A stretch of 13,486 bases of DNA from Planctomycetaceae bacterium (GCA_002713555.1 PATG01000095.1:1-13486); one strand, 5' to 3'; positions 1 to 7,164 are shown, counted from the first letter of the stretch. The notes: generated from the letters alone by a model not told the origin. Made by a program: numbers and translations.

Positions 1-615
1 CGTACAATGCCCGACGGTCGGGATGTTCCTTACGAAATTAACATTTCACTTTATGATGCCCTGCGTGGGACGATTCAAGGGGGAACCGATGAATTTCAGG
101 TCGAGCGTTTTATCTGTGCTCACACGATCGTCCTGGCACTGGAGGGGATCCCTGGAATATATATCCATAGTATGTTAGCGACTGAAAACGATCATCTTCT
201 AGTAAAAGCCACGGGGCGGGCGCGTTCAATCAATCGACATAGTTGGAGCGAAACGGAACTGCTTGGTAATCTAGAAAACTCAAATAGCCATCACGCCAAA
301 GTTTTTAATGAAATGCAAAGAAGAATTCAAATTCGCTCTCAGCAAGAAGCTTTTCACCCAAATGCCACACAATATACGCTTCACTTTGACCCCGGCGTAT
401 TTGCATTTTGGCGAGAAAGTCCGGATCGCCATCAGAATGTGTTCGCGATTCACAATATCACGAATCAGATGCAACAAGTTCCACTCACCGAGTTGAATTT
501 GATTGCCACAGAAGTATGGACCGATGCCCTCTCAGGGAAGCTTTACGATGATTTGGATGAAGTAGTCGAAATTCCACCTTATGGAGCGATTTGGATCACG
601 AACTCGAGGAAATAA
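1..615 (+). CDS. GH13 subfamily 18 phosphorylase (sucrose/glucosylglycerate phosphorylase-like), C-terminal part, 5' end outside window
   Basis: The reading frame is open from base 1 to a TAA at 613-615, so this is the 3' end of a longer gene; the family is usually about 480-600 residues and only about 204 are visible. Visible family features are a YEINIS segment near the start, GIPGIYIHSM about residues 50-60, TGRARSINR about residues 71-79 and AFHPNATQ about residues 117-124. These match the late part of the (beta/alpha)8 barrel and the C-terminal beta domain of GH13_18 enzymes, which reversibly phosphorolyse sucrose or 2-O-glucosylglycerate to glucose 1-phosphate. The GIPGIYIHS and GRARSINR forms resemble the glucosylglycerate phosphorylase branch more than Bifidobacterium-type sucrose phosphorylase, but substrate cannot be settled from the C-terminal part. 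The catalytic Asp/Glu region lies outside the window. Cytoplasmic; no signal visible here. Family assignment is firm, specificity is inference. Confidence 0.88.
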   Translation, partial: RTMPDGRDVPYEINISLYDALRGTIQGGTDEFQVERFICAHTIVLALEGIPGIYIHSMLATENDHLLVKATGRARSINRHSWSETELLGNLENSNSHHAKVFNEMQRRIQIRSQQEAFHPNATQYTLHFDPGVFAFWRESPDRHQNVFAIHNITNQMQQVPLTELNLIATEVWTDALSGKLYDDLDEVVEIPPYGAIWITNSRK

Positions 616-1204
616 TTGGAACTTCGTGTGGGAGTAGGGAGCTTGCTCGGATCTCAGACACACGCATACGATGGGATGAGTTTGGTAAGCTGGTGGAATG
701 TGGCTTCGACGAGGTCACGTTTGAAATGGTACATGTAGAAAGACGTGTGGAAGTTATTTTAATGGAGACTTGTCGTCGACCTGATCTCAATACCGAAATG
801 CCGACGCCCTTATTAGGTGCCGGATCGGGTAACCCCTCGGGCTTGCATTCGAAACCCGAGCTTCCCAGGGTACGTTGGCGGAAAAATATAGCATTTTATT
901 TAAGCGTTTGGACTGTATTGGTGGCCACGCCGGCATTCTCCGCGATAGCGTCTGCGACTGAAAGAACTGCTGCCGAACCACCTAAGGGAAATCAAGCCAC
1001 CCATTTTATAGACCGGCAAACAAAACGGGCTCTGCCGGAGCCTCCCGGGACGGTGCTTTTGTAGGAAACAGCTCTACACTTGTGGCACGAAGGGCTCTGG
1101 ACGCACATGGGCAACCTACCGCCGCTCGCGGAAGAGACCGGGGCGCAAAGACCTCGCGAGTCGTTCGTGGTGGTGCCTCAGCAGTTTGCTGTAGGGCTGC
1201 GTTG
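616..1204. other. Intergenic stretch between convergent genes; contains a doubtful ORF and hairpins
   Basis: This 589-base stretch separates the phosphorylase (+) and the DUF1571 gene (-). One frame stays open on the + strand from 591 to 1064 (157 codons, ATG at 591 overlapping the phosphorylase end). Its predicted protein has no family I recognise and has no good SD. Residues about 95-120 look like a signal peptide or membrane segment (basic RWRK, then a hydrophobic run ending AFSAIASA), but no start codon sits directly before that segment. Hairpins are visible at 836-860 (CTCGGG/CCCGAG), 1027-1042 (GGCTC/GAGCC, inside an outer CAAAA 1021-1025 / TTTTG 1057-1061 pairing) and 1125-1160 (CTCGCG/CGCGAG). 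I see no tRNA and no transposase. It could be decayed coding sequence plus dispersed structured repeats. Confidence 0.5.
1125..1160. terminator. Possible structure downstream of the DUF1571 gene
   Basis: A perfect 6-bp CTCGCG/CGCGAG pair encloses a 24-base GC-rich loop, about 45 bases beyond the stop of the minus-strand DUF1571 gene. There is no T-run on either side, so it is not a classic intrinsic terminator. The position between convergent genes is the main reason to list it. Confidence 0.25.
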
Positions 1205-2164
1205 TTATTTGAAGTATTCCGGATTGTCGCGATCAAAATCGATGTCGGTGTAGCCGTTATTGATTTTGAGGTTGAGGTAGGTATAGGCTTCTTCCAGGGG
1301 CGGTTGAGAACCAGGTGCCTCGGGCCAGAGGTATGCCGCGTAGCGAATGGGTAACTTCAGTTCGTTGTCAATGAATAATTCTGCTTTGTGGAACCTGAAA
1401 TTATTGCGCTCCACAGGATGGACAACTTCGATAAGCGTAGCCGATCGCTTGTTGATTTGGCTTTGGGCAGTACGTACCTGACACTCTCCAAATTTAATAT
1501 CATTGCTGGCAACATCAATCAGTTCGGTGATGAGATTACGCAAGCCAAGTTTGGTGATGGGGTATTTTTGTCCTCGCATCGCCAAACGACCATCGGGTGG
1601 TAATTCCATGACACCTAGCCGAGAAGTCATGCCAGAGCCACGCGCGTAGAGTGTGCCTTTGGGATCGTCCGTAACACTCTTGTAGAGACACTCCTGGCCA
1701 CGATTTGGCTTGAGAAAAAACATATAGACGTCGAAGGTGGGCTGATTGCGAACTTTGGTAAAGGCGGCTTCTTGCTCATTCAGCACGCCATCAATGCGTT
1801 CTTGCTTAATCAGTGTTGCGCTGTAATCATGGACATTCTCGTCATAATTATGCAGGCATTGGCGGGCCAATCGTAATGCGGGCATCAAAGGGTGTTCGCC
1901 AGCACGCTGCTTGAGATCAAAGGGCGTCTGTGGTTGTTTATGCTCGATACGCGATGCGACTTGGGTTGTCTGGCCGACGGGCACTTCGTGAGCAACCCGA
2001 TAGATGGGTTCCACTAAATTTGGGTATGTTTGTCCCGTGGCAAAATGTACGCCCAGATTGAGAACAACCAGGTTTGTGAGAGCTAGCATTGTTATTCGCT
2101 GCATGGAAGAAAACTGCCTCGTAATAAACTTTGCAGATAGGATGGTGTTGAAGCGGGTACGCAT
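1205..2164 (-). CDS. Secreted DUF1571 family protein
   Basis: The product is 319 residues with an N-terminal export signal: a long basic leader, then a hydrophobic stretch about residues 24-43 ending near FATGQ. The core from about residue 91 reads HPLMPALRLARQCLHNY and continues through DYSATLIKQER to a beta-rich domain; this pattern marks DUF1571, a family frequent in planctomycetes with no known biochemical role. It also resembles the LolA/LppX-like outer-membrane lipoprotein carrier fold in outline, which I offer only as a structural guess. The start at 2164 is chosen because AGGAGAAGAG lies 5 bases upstream of the ATG. An internal ATG at 2104 (residue 21) would give a more typical signal peptide but has a poorer SD. 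It stands alone, flanked by long gaps on both sides. Substrate unknown. Confidence 0.85.
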   Translation of the reverse strand: MRTRFNTILSAKFITRQFSSMQRITMLALTNLVVLNLGVHFATGQTYPNLVEPIYRVAHEVPVGQTTQVASRIEHKQPQTPFDLKQRAGEHPLMPALRLARQCLHNYDENVHDYSATLIKQERIDGVLNEQEAAFTKVRNQPTFDVYMFFLKPNRGQECLYKSVTDDPKGTLYARGSGMTSRLGVMELPPDGRLAMRGQKYPITKLGLRNLITELIDVASNDIKFGECQVRTAQSQINKRSATLIEVVHPVERNNFRFHKAELFIDNELKLPIRYAAYLWPEAPGSQPPLEEAYTYLNLKINNGYTDIDFDRDNPEYFK

Positions 2165-2289
2165 AATGGCTCTTCTCCTGCAGGCTGCCCAAGGTTCTGT
2201 AATGGGGATCCGTCCTGGTTGCCAGTATCAAGCCTGGTAAATCAGCCTGCTTGGCAAAATATTGTCTGGTTTGCTGAACGCACTAAACG

Positions 2290-2304
2290 CCCCAGTCACT
2301 GGGG
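2290..2304. repeat. Perfect inverted repeat CCCCAG-TCA-CTGGGG
   Basis: A 6-bp perfect stem with a 3-base loop, located 126 bases upstream of the DUF1571 start. It is followed on the + strand by GGATTTGG, not a T-run, so a terminator role is weak. Function unknown. Confidence 0.45.
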
Positions 2305-2509
2305 GGATTTGGTCACTAGGAGATTCAGGCGATTGTCCAGCCATCTTCGTTGTCCGTTAAATCCCAATTGCTTTCGGCACCCCCGCTTGGGGATCTGCCA
2401 CAATTTATCGCAAACGGTATACCACAACGACAGATGAGCTCTTAAGGGTGGGGATTATCTGAGGGCATCGGGCGCAAATCCACGCACTAGCGTTTCCAAG
2501 TAACTCTGT

Positions 2510-2523
2510 GTTTCTTAAGAAAC
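2510..2523. promoter_or_regulatory. 14-bp perfect palindrome, possible operator
   Basis: GTTTCTTAAGAAAC is self-complementary over 14 bases and is partly extended outward by CTG (2506-2508) and CAG (2526-2528). It lies about 256 bases before the metallo-hydrolase start. Perfect palindromes of this size are typical of dimeric regulator sites, but chance is possible and no regulator gene is adjacent. Confidence 0.25.
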
Positions 2524-2779
2524 CCCAGGAACAAGGGTGGCGATTTGGTAACTATCGCCGGACGTACGAGAAACAATTACAATATTCCTTGTAGCCCGAC
2601 CTCCCTATGCAACCGGATTATCCCGTACCCAGTACCGATCCTGCAACAATCTGATTTGTTAGAGGACCAACTGTGGTTGGAATGATAGCTGGAGGCCAAA
2701 GCAGAGGAAATAGTAACTTTTCTGGAACCCCCAGAGAACCGCGTTTGCCCACCCTTAATTAGCAGCACTCTCAACAAAT

Positions 2780-3448
2780 ATGTTAAATAATCCCACGATT
2801 CTGCCCATCGTTTCAACGCTCTTCGAAGAAAATGCCTATCTTGCCTACTTTGAAGGTAGGCAGGACTGTTTGGTTTTTGATCCAGGCTTGGAGCCTGACA
2901 AAATTCTGACAGAAATCGATCAGCGGGAGCTGCTTCCCGCAGCAATTCTATGCACCCATGGGCATTCCGATCACATTGCAGGCAACGCAGCGCTCAAGAG
3001 TCGTTGGCCCGATTGCCCGCTTGTGATTGGTGCTGGCGATGCTGCTAAATTGACCGATCCGATTGCTAATCTGTCAGCCGGTTTTGGGGTCGAGCTGGTC
3101 AGTCCGGTCGCTGATCAGCTGGTGCATGAAGGAGATGTGCTGGACTTGGCCGGTTTTCGCTTGGAAGTGAGAGAAACGCCTGGACATTCTTCAGGCCATG
3201 TGGTGTTTTTGGCTTTGGGATTGAGCCCTCTTCAAGTTTTTGGTGGTGATGTTTTGTTTGCCGGCAGTGTAGGCAGAACCGATTTTCCCGGCTGCAGTTT
3301 TGAGGTGCTTAAAAAATCCATTTACGACAAACTCTTTCCACTTGCCGATGATACGATCGTGCTCCCCGGACACGGATCTGCAACTACCATAGGTGCCGAA
3401 AAACAGAGAAACCCATTTGTGGGACTTACTTCTCAGTTCGAAGGGTAG
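2780..3448 (+). CDS. Metallo-beta-lactamase-fold hydrolase, glyoxalase II-like (YcbL type)
   Basis: The product is 222 residues and cytoplasmic (no signal peptide). It carries the full metal site of the MBL superfamily: THGHSDH with H60, H62, D64 and H65; H136 in TPGHSSGH; D157 in GGDVLF; and H198 in PGHG. The GRTDFP motif (166-170 region) and the TTIGAEKQRNPF tail are characteristic of the small glyoxalase II-like YcbL group. These bind two metal ions, usually Zn/Fe, and hydrolyse thioesters such as S-lactoylglutathione; the substrate of YcbL-type members is often uncertain. Length fits the family (about 210-220) and lacks the extra C-terminal glutathione-binding domain of classical GloB, so glutathione use is doubtful. 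The ATG at 2780 has no clear SD. Downstream lipoprotein lies 135 bases away, so a shared operon is not evident. Confidence 0.92.
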   Translation: MLNNPTILPIVSTLFEENAYLAYFEGRQDCLVFDPGLEPDKILTEIDQRELLPAAILCTHGHSDHIAGNAALKSRWPDCPLVIGAGDAAKLTDPIANLSAGFGVELVSPVADQLVHEGDVLDLAGFRLEVRETPGHSSGHVVFLALGLSPLQVFGGDVLFAGSVGRTDFPGCSFEVLKKSIYDKLFPLADDTIVLPGHGSATTIGAEKQRNPFVGLTSQFEG

Positions 3449-3583
3449 CGACAGCATTGACAGCAGCAGGGCTGGCCAGATTCTCTCACCTTGCAGCGCT
3501 TTGATGGACGATGCTGAGAGGGGTCTATTCGTATTCGATGATGGGCTAGTCCAAATCATCACACTTCTTTTGGAGGCATCCCG

Positions 3584-3862
3584 ATGAATCGTTTATTCGT
3601 CGGCAGCTTGTTCCTGATCCTGCTAACTGGCGGTTGTCGTATGTGCGATCATTGTTGTGACCACTTGCCACCCGTTCTGGATGGCCCTTATTCTGCGCAG
3701 TCCGCACGCGCAGGGAGTGCATCCGGTGGCTTTCAAGATTGGTCATCCCTGGAAACCGATACCCCTGAGATCCCTGCAGAAAACTCATCGATAGCAGATG
3801 CGGCTATCGGGACAACTCTGGTACAGCCGCATACGGTGGAGTTAAAGAATCCTGAGGAGTAG
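3584..3862 (+). CDS. Small cysteine-rich putative lipoprotein
   Basis: The product is 92 residues. It starts MNR, then a hydrophobic run (about 4-15), then LTGGC, which reads as a lipoprotein signal with Cys18 as the lipidated residue; the -3 position is Thr, slightly off the usual lipobox. Directly after come CDHCC and DHLPP, so five residues of the first 25 are near-adjacent Cys/His, an arrangement that could bind metal or form disulphides. The rest is Ser/Ala/Pro/acidic and probably disordered. A strong SD, GGAGG at 3572-3576, lies 7 bases before the ATG, which makes translation likely. The stop is 4 bases from the stop of the convergent CX4CH protein gene. I do not recognise a family. Short lipoproteins with no domain are common in planctomycete genomes; role unknown. 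Confidence 0.7.
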   Translation: MNRLFVGSLFLILLTGGCRMCDHCCDHLPPVLDGPYSAQSARAGSASGGFQDWSSLETDTPEIPAENSSIADAAIGTTLVQPHTVELKNPEE

Positions 3863-3866
3863 TTGC

Positions 3867-4937
3867 CTACTTTTTCTGTTCATCTGTTGGCGCTTCTGTG
3901 GCAGGCTTTTGACCATAGCGGCTATTGAAGAAGGCCGCATCAAAGGGATCCTGCTGCGTATAGCCGGTTAGCTGTACTTTTTCGGGCATTTTCTCAAGCG
4001 GTGGTGTTGCTGTCTTGTCAGGTAGAATCTTGTCTCGTTTTGAGGCCAACAAGTCTATTTCGGTTTGGGCACGATGGACAGTAGCCAATTGTTCTACCCA
4101 CATTTTCAGGAGTTTCATTTTGTGAGGCGGCAGGGGGCCTGGTGATGTTTTTTCAGCTTTACCGTGTGCAGCATGCGCTTGCTGTAGTAGTTGGCTTTGT
4201 TCGGGTGCGTCCCAGTCAATTTGGGAGAGCGTGGCAGCCAGATTATGTTGGGTCACATGAGGATGGCCCGCTGCATCGATGGCCAGACGGTCCAGTTGAA
4301 AATTCTCTTGAGAGGATCCGGGTTGGTGGCAGCCGGCAGTGGCACATGAATGGACTAACATAGGTTGCACCTGACGCACGAATAAAACACGTGCCCACTG
4401 GGGAGCTTTTTTTAGGATTTTCTCATCAAGTTGTTGTTGCTGGGCTACTTCTTCGGGAGAGGGTGGAACAACCGTATTCGTAAGTCTTGTTCTCGCTGCG
4501 AGTTTGACCAGCTGCTTAAGCTGACGATCTAGTTGGGGCAGTTTACGATGTTCTGAATCAATGCTTCTCGCATCTTCAAGTTCACGTGCCGCTTGATCAT
4601 GCAGATCGTAGCGCATACACCAACGTGCCAGCTCCAGGTGTGCGTCAGCGCTCGTAGCGGTTCGATTCTCTCGGCGCTGTTGGTAGGCCTGATCGAGATC
4701 TTTGCAGAACATTTCTACGTGTTTAACTTTGACACGTAATTCGCCACCAGGAAATTCCACACGGTAGTGATCGTCCAGGAGTCGAATATTGCCGCGAACG
4801 ACATTGCCATTTTCAAGCACGACGAGTCCCACTTGGGCAGGTCCACCTGCTACTGGCTGGGCCACGGCAGGGGGTAAAATCAGATTGCCTGAGGCAAGCA
4901 GAACAATCCAGAACAATGTGTGAGGAAGACAATTCAT
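3867..4937 (-). CDS. Secreted planctomycete protein with CX4CH haem-type motif
   Basis: The product is 356 residues with a signal peptide (about 1-26, cleaved after AVA). Residues about 35-80 form a small beta-rich segment (VLENGNVVRGNI through EFPGGELRVK to DLDQAY) that resembles an SH3-like repeat seen in planctomycete secreted proteins. Residues 95-150 are helical and TPR-like. At 198-204 the sequence CATAGCH, preceded by VQPMLVHS, gives a CX4CH motif. Planctomycete secreted proteins with CX4CH or CXXCH after a similar lead-in are commonly linked to c-type cytochrome domains, so covalent haem is plausible; the extra spacing compared with CXXCH makes this an inference. The C-terminal 150 residues are Lys/Pro/Gln-rich. 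Expected in the periplasm. No good SD before the ATG. It is convergent with the lipoprotein and divergent from the acylphosphatase; no redox operon is visible. Confidence 0.82.
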   Translation of the reverse strand: MNCLPHTLFWIVLLASGNLILPPAVAQPVAGGPAQVGLVVLENGNVVRGNIRLLDDHYRVEFPGGELRVKVKHVEMFCKDLDQAYQQRRENRTATSADAHLELARWCMRYDLHDQAARELEDARSIDSEHRKLPQLDRQLKQLVKLAARTRLTNTVVPPSPEEVAQQQQLDEKILKKAPQWARVLFVRQVQPMLVHSCATAGCHQPGSSQENFQLDRLAIDAAGHPHVTQHNLAATLSQIDWDAPEQSQLLQQAHAAHGKAEKTSPGPLPPHKMKLLKMWVEQLATVHRAQTEIDLLASKRDKILPDKTATPPLEKMPEKVQLTGYTQQDPFDAAFFNSRYGQKPATEAPTDEQKK

Positions 4938-5090
4938 GGCTGGCGGAGAGTAGGCGAACGGCTGCCCAGGGTCAATAGGAGCGAGGAATGAAGGGGCCTG
5001 AGACCTAGCTGGCTGCTGCTGGAGTCGGTATATTTGCTATCATTGAAGCTTTATGCTGGAGGTCGACTACCAGCCAATGGGTAAAAAGGT

Positions 5091-5375
5091 GTGTTTTCTA
5101 GAGCTTTTGAGCGTCGTCAGGTCTATTACACGGGTCACGTCCAGGGGGTTGGATTCCGCTACACAGCAAAGTCGATTGCCGGCAATTACCAAATCACCGG
5201 GTACGTCCGCAATTTGAGCGATGGACGGGTGGAGGTTGTCTCTGAGGGGCCCGTGGACCAACTCGATGCTTTTCTGCAAGAGTTGGGCGAACAAAGGGCA
5301 GACCACATCCGTAGCGCCCGTTGCGACCAGCGTCCGGCAACGGGCGAGTTTGCGAGCTTCACGATCTGCTATTAG
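5091..5375 (+). CDS. acyP: Acylphosphatase
   Basis: The product is 94 residues, the usual size. It shows the family signature GHVQGVGFRYTA (15-26), with catalytic Arg23 that binds the phosphate, and GYVRNLSDGRVEV (37-49), with catalytic Asn41 that positions water. The enzyme hydrolyses acyl phosphates such as carbamoyl phosphate or 1,3-bisphosphoglycerate in the cytoplasm. The start is a GTG at 5091: an in-frame TAA at 5082-5084 stops the frame just upstream, so no earlier start is possible. SD support is poor; AAGG lies only 1 base before the GTG. The GGAGG at 5058-5062 region is about 29 bases away, too far. The TAG stop lies inside the first copy of a 13-base direct repeat (5368-5380). Family call is firm. 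Confidence 0.93.
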   Translation: MFSRAFERRQVYYTGHVQGVGFRYTAKSIAGNYQITGYVRNLSDGRVEVVSEGPVDQLDAFLQELGEQRADHIRSARCDQRPATGEFASFTICY

Positions 5376-5396
5376 TATGGGCAGCTATTAGTATGG
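5368..5396. repeat. Tandem 13-base direct repeat overlapping the acylphosphatase stop
   Basis: GCTATTAGTATGG occurs at 5368-5380 and again at 5384-5396, separated by GCA, giving a 16-base period. The acylphosphatase TAG is in the first copy. Fragments recur downstream: GGGCAGCT at 5379-5386 and 5412-5419, and CTATTAG at 5436-5442. This looks like recent local duplication followed by decay. Confidence 0.8.
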
Positions 5397-5675
5397 ATAG
5401 TTATTAAATTTGGGCAGCTGAAAATATTTGGTCAACTATTAGGCGGGGATAAATATTTTAGATGGGGATAAATGTTTTGCATGAAAGTCTCTCGGAGGGG
5501 CGTTTTTGGTCTCCATGAATGTGTTCCTGGGGATAGTTTTCCTGGTAGGTTTGTGAATGTGAATTTTCGTCATGACCCCCTGTTGGACCTCCAGCCAGTG
5601 ACCCGTGGTGCTTTAGATTCTTAATGTTGTGATTTTTAAAGTTGTTCCATTCTTGAAAGAGTAAGTCCTTACCCT
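5376..5675. other. 300-base AT-rich, repeat-containing gap upstream of the permease
   Basis: Besides the 16-base-period repeat, GGGGATAAAT followed by (A/G)TTTT occurs at 5445-5459 and 5464-5478 (19-base period). A 50-codon frame runs from ATG 5472 to TAA 5622-5624, with the second repeat's GGGGATAA acting as the only possible SD. Its product is not recognisable and I do not call it a gene. The region should hold the permease promoter, but no convincing promoter stands out. Confidence 0.5.
5445..5478. repeat. Two-copy direct repeat GGGGATAAAT-N-TTTT
   Basis: Copies start at 5445 and 5464 and differ at one base (A or G before the TTTT). They lie about 200 bases upstream of the permease gene. 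They could be a duplicated regulator site or simple local duplication. Confidence 0.65.
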
Positions 5676-7136
5676 ATGTCGAATCTTGCTATTTGGTTGA
5701 CTCCCCTCTGGTTGCTTGCTGTTGGTACCACGATTGGGGCCTTGTTGCTGATTGTGATTTGGGTCCTTTGTTGGGCCGTCAATCGGCATTTGGCCAAATC
5801 GATGCTGCGTACCGTATCCGAAAGCGTTTTATTGCCGATTACTTACGTGCTGCTTGCTCTGGCAGCGTTGGCCCTGGTAGCCATTCCTGTGATGCCCGTT
5901 GATCGGCTTGTTTCTTCACTCCAGCGACTGCCACATGTGGGGAAGGTTTCTTTTACAGAGACTGTCGAAGCAGGAAGAGAAGATGTTGAAGTGAAAGTTC
6001 CATTTCGTGTTGACGAATTGCTGGGCTACACAATTGAGAGTGAGCAGGAGATTGCGGTCAATGCGGAAGCGGGAAAAGGTTTTGCCGATCCGTTGCTGAT
6101 TGTTGAGGATAGACGCATCGAATGGAGTCCAAGTAGCAATCTCCCGCGTTTTTTTAAAGAGGATGTAACGACACTTTTTATTACGAACGAAAGCGATGTC
6201 TCCACGGTAGTGAAAGCAACTTTTACGACCGATGTCGAGATGCCAGAAGTCCATCAATTGGAGATCGCAGCAGGGGGAGTTGTCCTGCTCTTTTTGCTTT
6301 ACTTTCTGGTGAGTTGGATAGCCCCCAATGTGTCGGTTATCGCCACGGCAACGGCAAAAGAAGCCGTGTCCCAGCCTTTGTATATGCTCTTGCTGATTAT
6401 TGGTGGAGCCGCCTTGGTTGCTTTCGTTTATATACCTTACAACACGTTTGGTGAGGATGTAAAAATGCTCACCACCTCAGGTATGACGACGATTAAGATG
6501 CTGGCAATCATCACGGCACTTTGGACGGCAAGCGTGTCGGTGGCTGACGAAATTGAAGGACGGACAGCCCTGACCGTACTTTCTAAACCGGTCGGCCGCA
6601 GGCAGTTTATTCTGGGCAAATTTCTAGGAATCGCCTGGCCCCTCTTGTTGATGTTTGTCATTCTGGGAATTCTTTTCCTGTTTACCGTTTCTTATAAAGT
6701 GGTCTACGACGCGCGTGAATCTTCAAAAGCGGTGCCTGAATGGCAATTATGCTATGCCGAAGTTGTGCGCATCGTACCTGGTCTGGTGCTAGCATTTTTT
6801 GAGGCCGTTGTCATGGCCTCGGTCAGCGTGGCCATCTCGACCCGGTTGTCGATGTTGCCCAACCTGATCCTGTGCGGATCGATTTACATATTAGGCCACC
6901 TGGGACCTCAAATAGCACAAACGGCTATTGCCGAAAACGTCTTCGTAGCATTTGTCGGCAGACTGATCGCCGTGCTTTTACCGGTGCTTGAGCATTATGA
7001 AATCGAGGGAGCAATAGCCGGCGCAGAGACGGTTCCGCTAAGCTACTTGGCAATGACCCTGGTCTACAGTGCGCTGTACTGCACAGCTGCAATGCTATTG
7101 GCGCTCGTTCTATTTGAAGATCGCGATTTGGCTTAA
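5676..7136 (+). CDS. ABC-2 type transporter permease, ATPase not adjacent
   Basis: The product is 486 residues and very hydrophobic. Membrane segments are visible at about 11-35, 50-73, 198-216, 235-254, 272-290, 317-340, 366-388, 394-412, 423-439 and 455-480. The segment VSVADEIEGRTALTVLSKPVGRRQFILGKFLG (residues 287 to 318) is the typical ABC-2 permease signature, in which an amphipathic stretch after a membrane span contacts the ATPase. Such permeases pair with an ATP-binding subunit to export lipids, polysaccharides, drugs or proteins across the inner membrane. Between spans 2 and 3 is a soluble domain of about 125 residues (75-197), rich in beta-prone and acidic residues, larger than in ordinary ABC-2 permeases. 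No ATPase gene is next to it in this window. SD is weak (GAAAGAG about 15 bases before the ATG). Substrate unknown. Confidence 0.85.
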   Translation: MSNLAIWLTPLWLLAVGTTIGALLLIVIWVLCWAVNRHLAKSMLRTVSESVLLPITYVLLALAALALVAIPVMPVDRLVSSLQRLPHVGKVSFTETVEAGREDVEVKVPFRVDELLGYTIESEQEIAVNAEAGKGFADPLLIVEDRRIEWSPSSNLPRFFKEDVTTLFITNESDVSTVVKATFTTDVEMPEVHQLEIAAGGVVLLFLLYFLVSWIAPNVSVIATATAKEAVSQPLYMLLLIIGGAALVAFVYIPYNTFGEDVKMLTTSGMTTIKMLAIITALWTASVSVADEIEGRTALTVLSKPVGRRQFILGKFLGIAWPLLLMFVILGILFLFTVSYKVVYDARESSKAVPEWQLCYAEVVRIVPGLVLAFFEAVVMASVSVAISTRLSMLPNLILCGSIYILGHLGPQIAQTAIAENVFVAFVGRLIAVLLPVLEHYEIEGAIAGAETVPLSYLAMTLVYSALYCTAAMLLALVLFEDRDLA

Positions 7137-7164
7137 CGCGGATGGAATATCCGGGCGAGCACGA

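Larger units (their letters stand above)
2165..2779. other. Gene-free 615-base divergent intergenic region with hairpins
   Basis: This lies between the starts of the DUF1571 gene (-) and the metallo-hydrolase (+), so both promoters should be here, but I could not pick a convincing -35/-10 pair. The short ORFs inside lack SDs and recognisable composition. Three inverted repeats stand out: CCCCAG/CTGGGG with a 3-base loop at 2290-2304; GGCA-CCCC/GGGG-TGCC at 2376-2399; and the palindrome GTTTCTTAAGAAAC at 2510-2523. None is followed by a clear T-run. They could be operator sites, a structured small RNA or the leftovers of mobile elements. Confidence 0.5.

Noticed and set aside
836..860. CTCGGG...CCCGAG stem with TTCGAAA, looked like a tRNA T-arm
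   Set aside because: The loop is 13 bases, not 7, and no anticodon arm, acceptor stem or CCA end can be placed around it.
2577..2945. Minus-strand 122-codon frame overlapping the metallo-hydrolase start
   Set aside because: Its first half is antisense to the conserved MBL gene including the HxHxDH region, and the rest has low-complexity, shadow-like composition.
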